DNA of 7,527 nt from Candidatus Fermentithermobacillaceae bacterium (GTDB lineage Bacteria > Bacillota > Sulfobacillia > Fermentithermobacillales > Fermentithermobacillaceae), in the NCBI GenBank assembly GCA_012842105.1, contig DUTL01000005.1:1-7527 (forward strand). Direction: 5' to 3'. Below are positions 6,662 through 7,527 of this stretch, piece after piece. The stretch's first letter is position 1, and each line of letters opens with the position of its first letter. The notes beneath the pieces were generated by a model. It saw only the letters and a list, made by a program, of their open reading frames with translations. It was not told the DNA's origin and searched no databases. The translations under genes were made by a program, and so were the position numbers.

Positions 6662-7527
6662 TTAATCGTCTACTTCAATCTCTGTCACATAACCGCCTGA
6701 CAACTTTAGTTCTACCCTGATACCTTCCGGGATTTCCTCAAGGCTACCGGCTCCGTCTACTTCGACTTCCGGTGCTAACTTGAAAGTCCTGGTATTTGCG
6801 CTGTTGCCCAGGCAAATGGTGATTGAGCCTTCAGCCTCTTCGGTAGGCAGGGTGATAGAAGCTACTTTGCCTCGCTGTTTTTCTTCCTTGCCTTCTTTGC
6901 CTTTGGTTTTTTCAGGCTTGTCTTGCTTATCTTCGTCGTCATGATGGTCCAGCTCTTCAATCTTGATTTTGACTACCACGTCGTCGACAACTTCGACTTC
7001 AACCATCATCCCGGTCTTGATATCTGCCAGTTCGAGATCGTCTTTCTTGTAAGCGCCAGGTACAAGCACGAATTTCCTAACGCCTGCTTCTGTTTCTATC
7101 TCGATTGAACCCCGGGCTTCTTTTGACGGGAGAACAATAGCCGTGACAATACCCTCGTATTCTATCTCTTCCTGATCATCGTCATCATCGTCTCCCTCGA
7201 CTTTGATGAAAACTGCCAGCCCATTGCCGTCTACCTTGATTTCAACTTCGTCACCGGGATTAATGTCTTCCCACGTCGATGGTGTTTTGTCGATAATTAT
7301 GCATACATCGGCAGCAAATTCCACCGTTACTGTTTCCAGTTCGCCGGTCTTCACAGTTATCCTGTCATAGACTGTAGAGACTACCGTGCCCTCAATTTCA
7401 TCATAGCGCTTGTGCCTGTTCCTGTTCCGATATTTGAACTCAAAGAAGCTCTCATTGCTGTCGGTTCTTGAAAGCAATGCCGCCATTTGTGCCCTGGTTA
7501 CAGTCGACGATGGCACTTTACAGCCCA
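6662..7527 (-). CDS. SLH-anchored surface protein, C-terminal part with three beta-rich repeats (partial at right edge)
   Basis: The frame is open to the right edge (287 visible residues), so the N-terminus lies outside. The GTG at 7514-7516 is a possible internal start but has no ribosome binding site. It also falls inside the motif GCKVPSSTVTRAQMAALLSR, which is the end of an S-layer homology (SLH) domain (usual form P...VTRAQMAA.L.R). SLH domains, usually in threes, bind secondary cell-wall polymers, so this is probably an exported, wall-bound protein with more SLH repeats upstream. Counting from the GTG, a basic stretch RNRNRHKR (30-37) is followed by three related domains at about 41-108, 119-187 and 214-283. 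Each follows the pattern G-x-V...(I/V)-x-(V/I)...R-x-F-x-L...I-x-x-G-x-x-V-E-V...V-x-x-I-x-V. Repeats 2 and 3 are the closest, sharing LP(S/T)xEAxGSI. The linkers are acidic (a run of six Asp at 109-114) or mixed charge (about 189-213). The folds look like small beta barrels; ligand and role are unknown. It converges on tldE. Confidence 0.82.
   Translation of the reverse strand, partial: GCKVPSSTVTRAQMAALLSRTDSNESFFEFKYRNRNRHKRYDEIEGTVVSTVYDRITVKTGELETVTVEFAADVCIIIDKTPSTWEDINPGDEVEIKVDGNGLAVFIKVEGDDDDDDQEEIEYEGIVTAIVLPSKEARGSIEIETEAGVRKFVLVPGAYKKDDLELADIKTGMMVEVEVVDDVVVKIKIEELDHHDDEDKQDKPEKTKGKEGKEEKQRGKVASITLPTEEAEGSITICLGNSANTRTFKLAPEVEVDGAGSLEEIPEGIRVELKLSGGYVTEIEVDD

Noticed and set aside
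7514..7516. GTG as the true start of the surface protein
   Set aside because: No ribosome binding site precedes it, the frame stays open to the window edge, and the start would fall in the middle of an SLH domain.

Overview
The window looks like a chromosomal piece from a Gram-positive, low- to mid-GC bacterium, most likely a clostridial Firmicute. The reasons are purine-rich AGGAG-type ribosome binding sites, an SLH-anchored surface protein, a TldD/TldE pair in a tight operon, and an intergenic GGGACGG-type palindrome of a kind I associate with REP-like elements in that phylum. The placement is inference from style and not from a marker gene. No RNA gene, CRISPR array, insertion sequence or complete mobile element is visible.

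Layout from left to right: (1) 1-506, minus strand, the N-terminal 168 residues of a membrane sensor protein, probably a two-component histidine kinase, cut off by the left edge. (2) 507-861, an intergenic stretch with a possible promoter for the sensor and a 113-bp tandem duplication. The right-hand copy includes the last codons of the next gene, and each copy is itself made of about 31-bp subunits. (3) 862-3426, minus strand, a HerA/FtsK-type ATPase of about 854 residues with a Pro/Gly/Ala-rich linker and a C-terminal coiled-coil domain. (4) 3427-3832, a divergent intergenic region, AT-richer than its neighbours, containing traces of a frame-broken ORF on the minus strand. (5) 3833-6489, plus strand, the tldD-tldE operon with a one-base TAATG overlap. 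(6) 6490-6661, a convergent intergenic region dominated by a nested palindrome with two mutually exclusive stems. (7) 6662-7527, minus strand, the C-terminal part of a surface protein: the end of an SLH domain, then three related beta-rich repeats separated by highly charged linkers, cut off by the right edge.

The only clear functional unit is tldD-tldE, whose products are expected to form a TldD/TldE zinc protease that trims unfolded or modified peptides. No substrate peptide gene is visible beside it. The ATPase, sensor and surface protein have no demonstrated link to it. I see no convincing undescribed multi-gene system. The most unusual items are the ATPase architecture, the higher-order repeat at the ATPase 3' end, the dual-fold palindrome after tldE and the three-repeat SLH protein.
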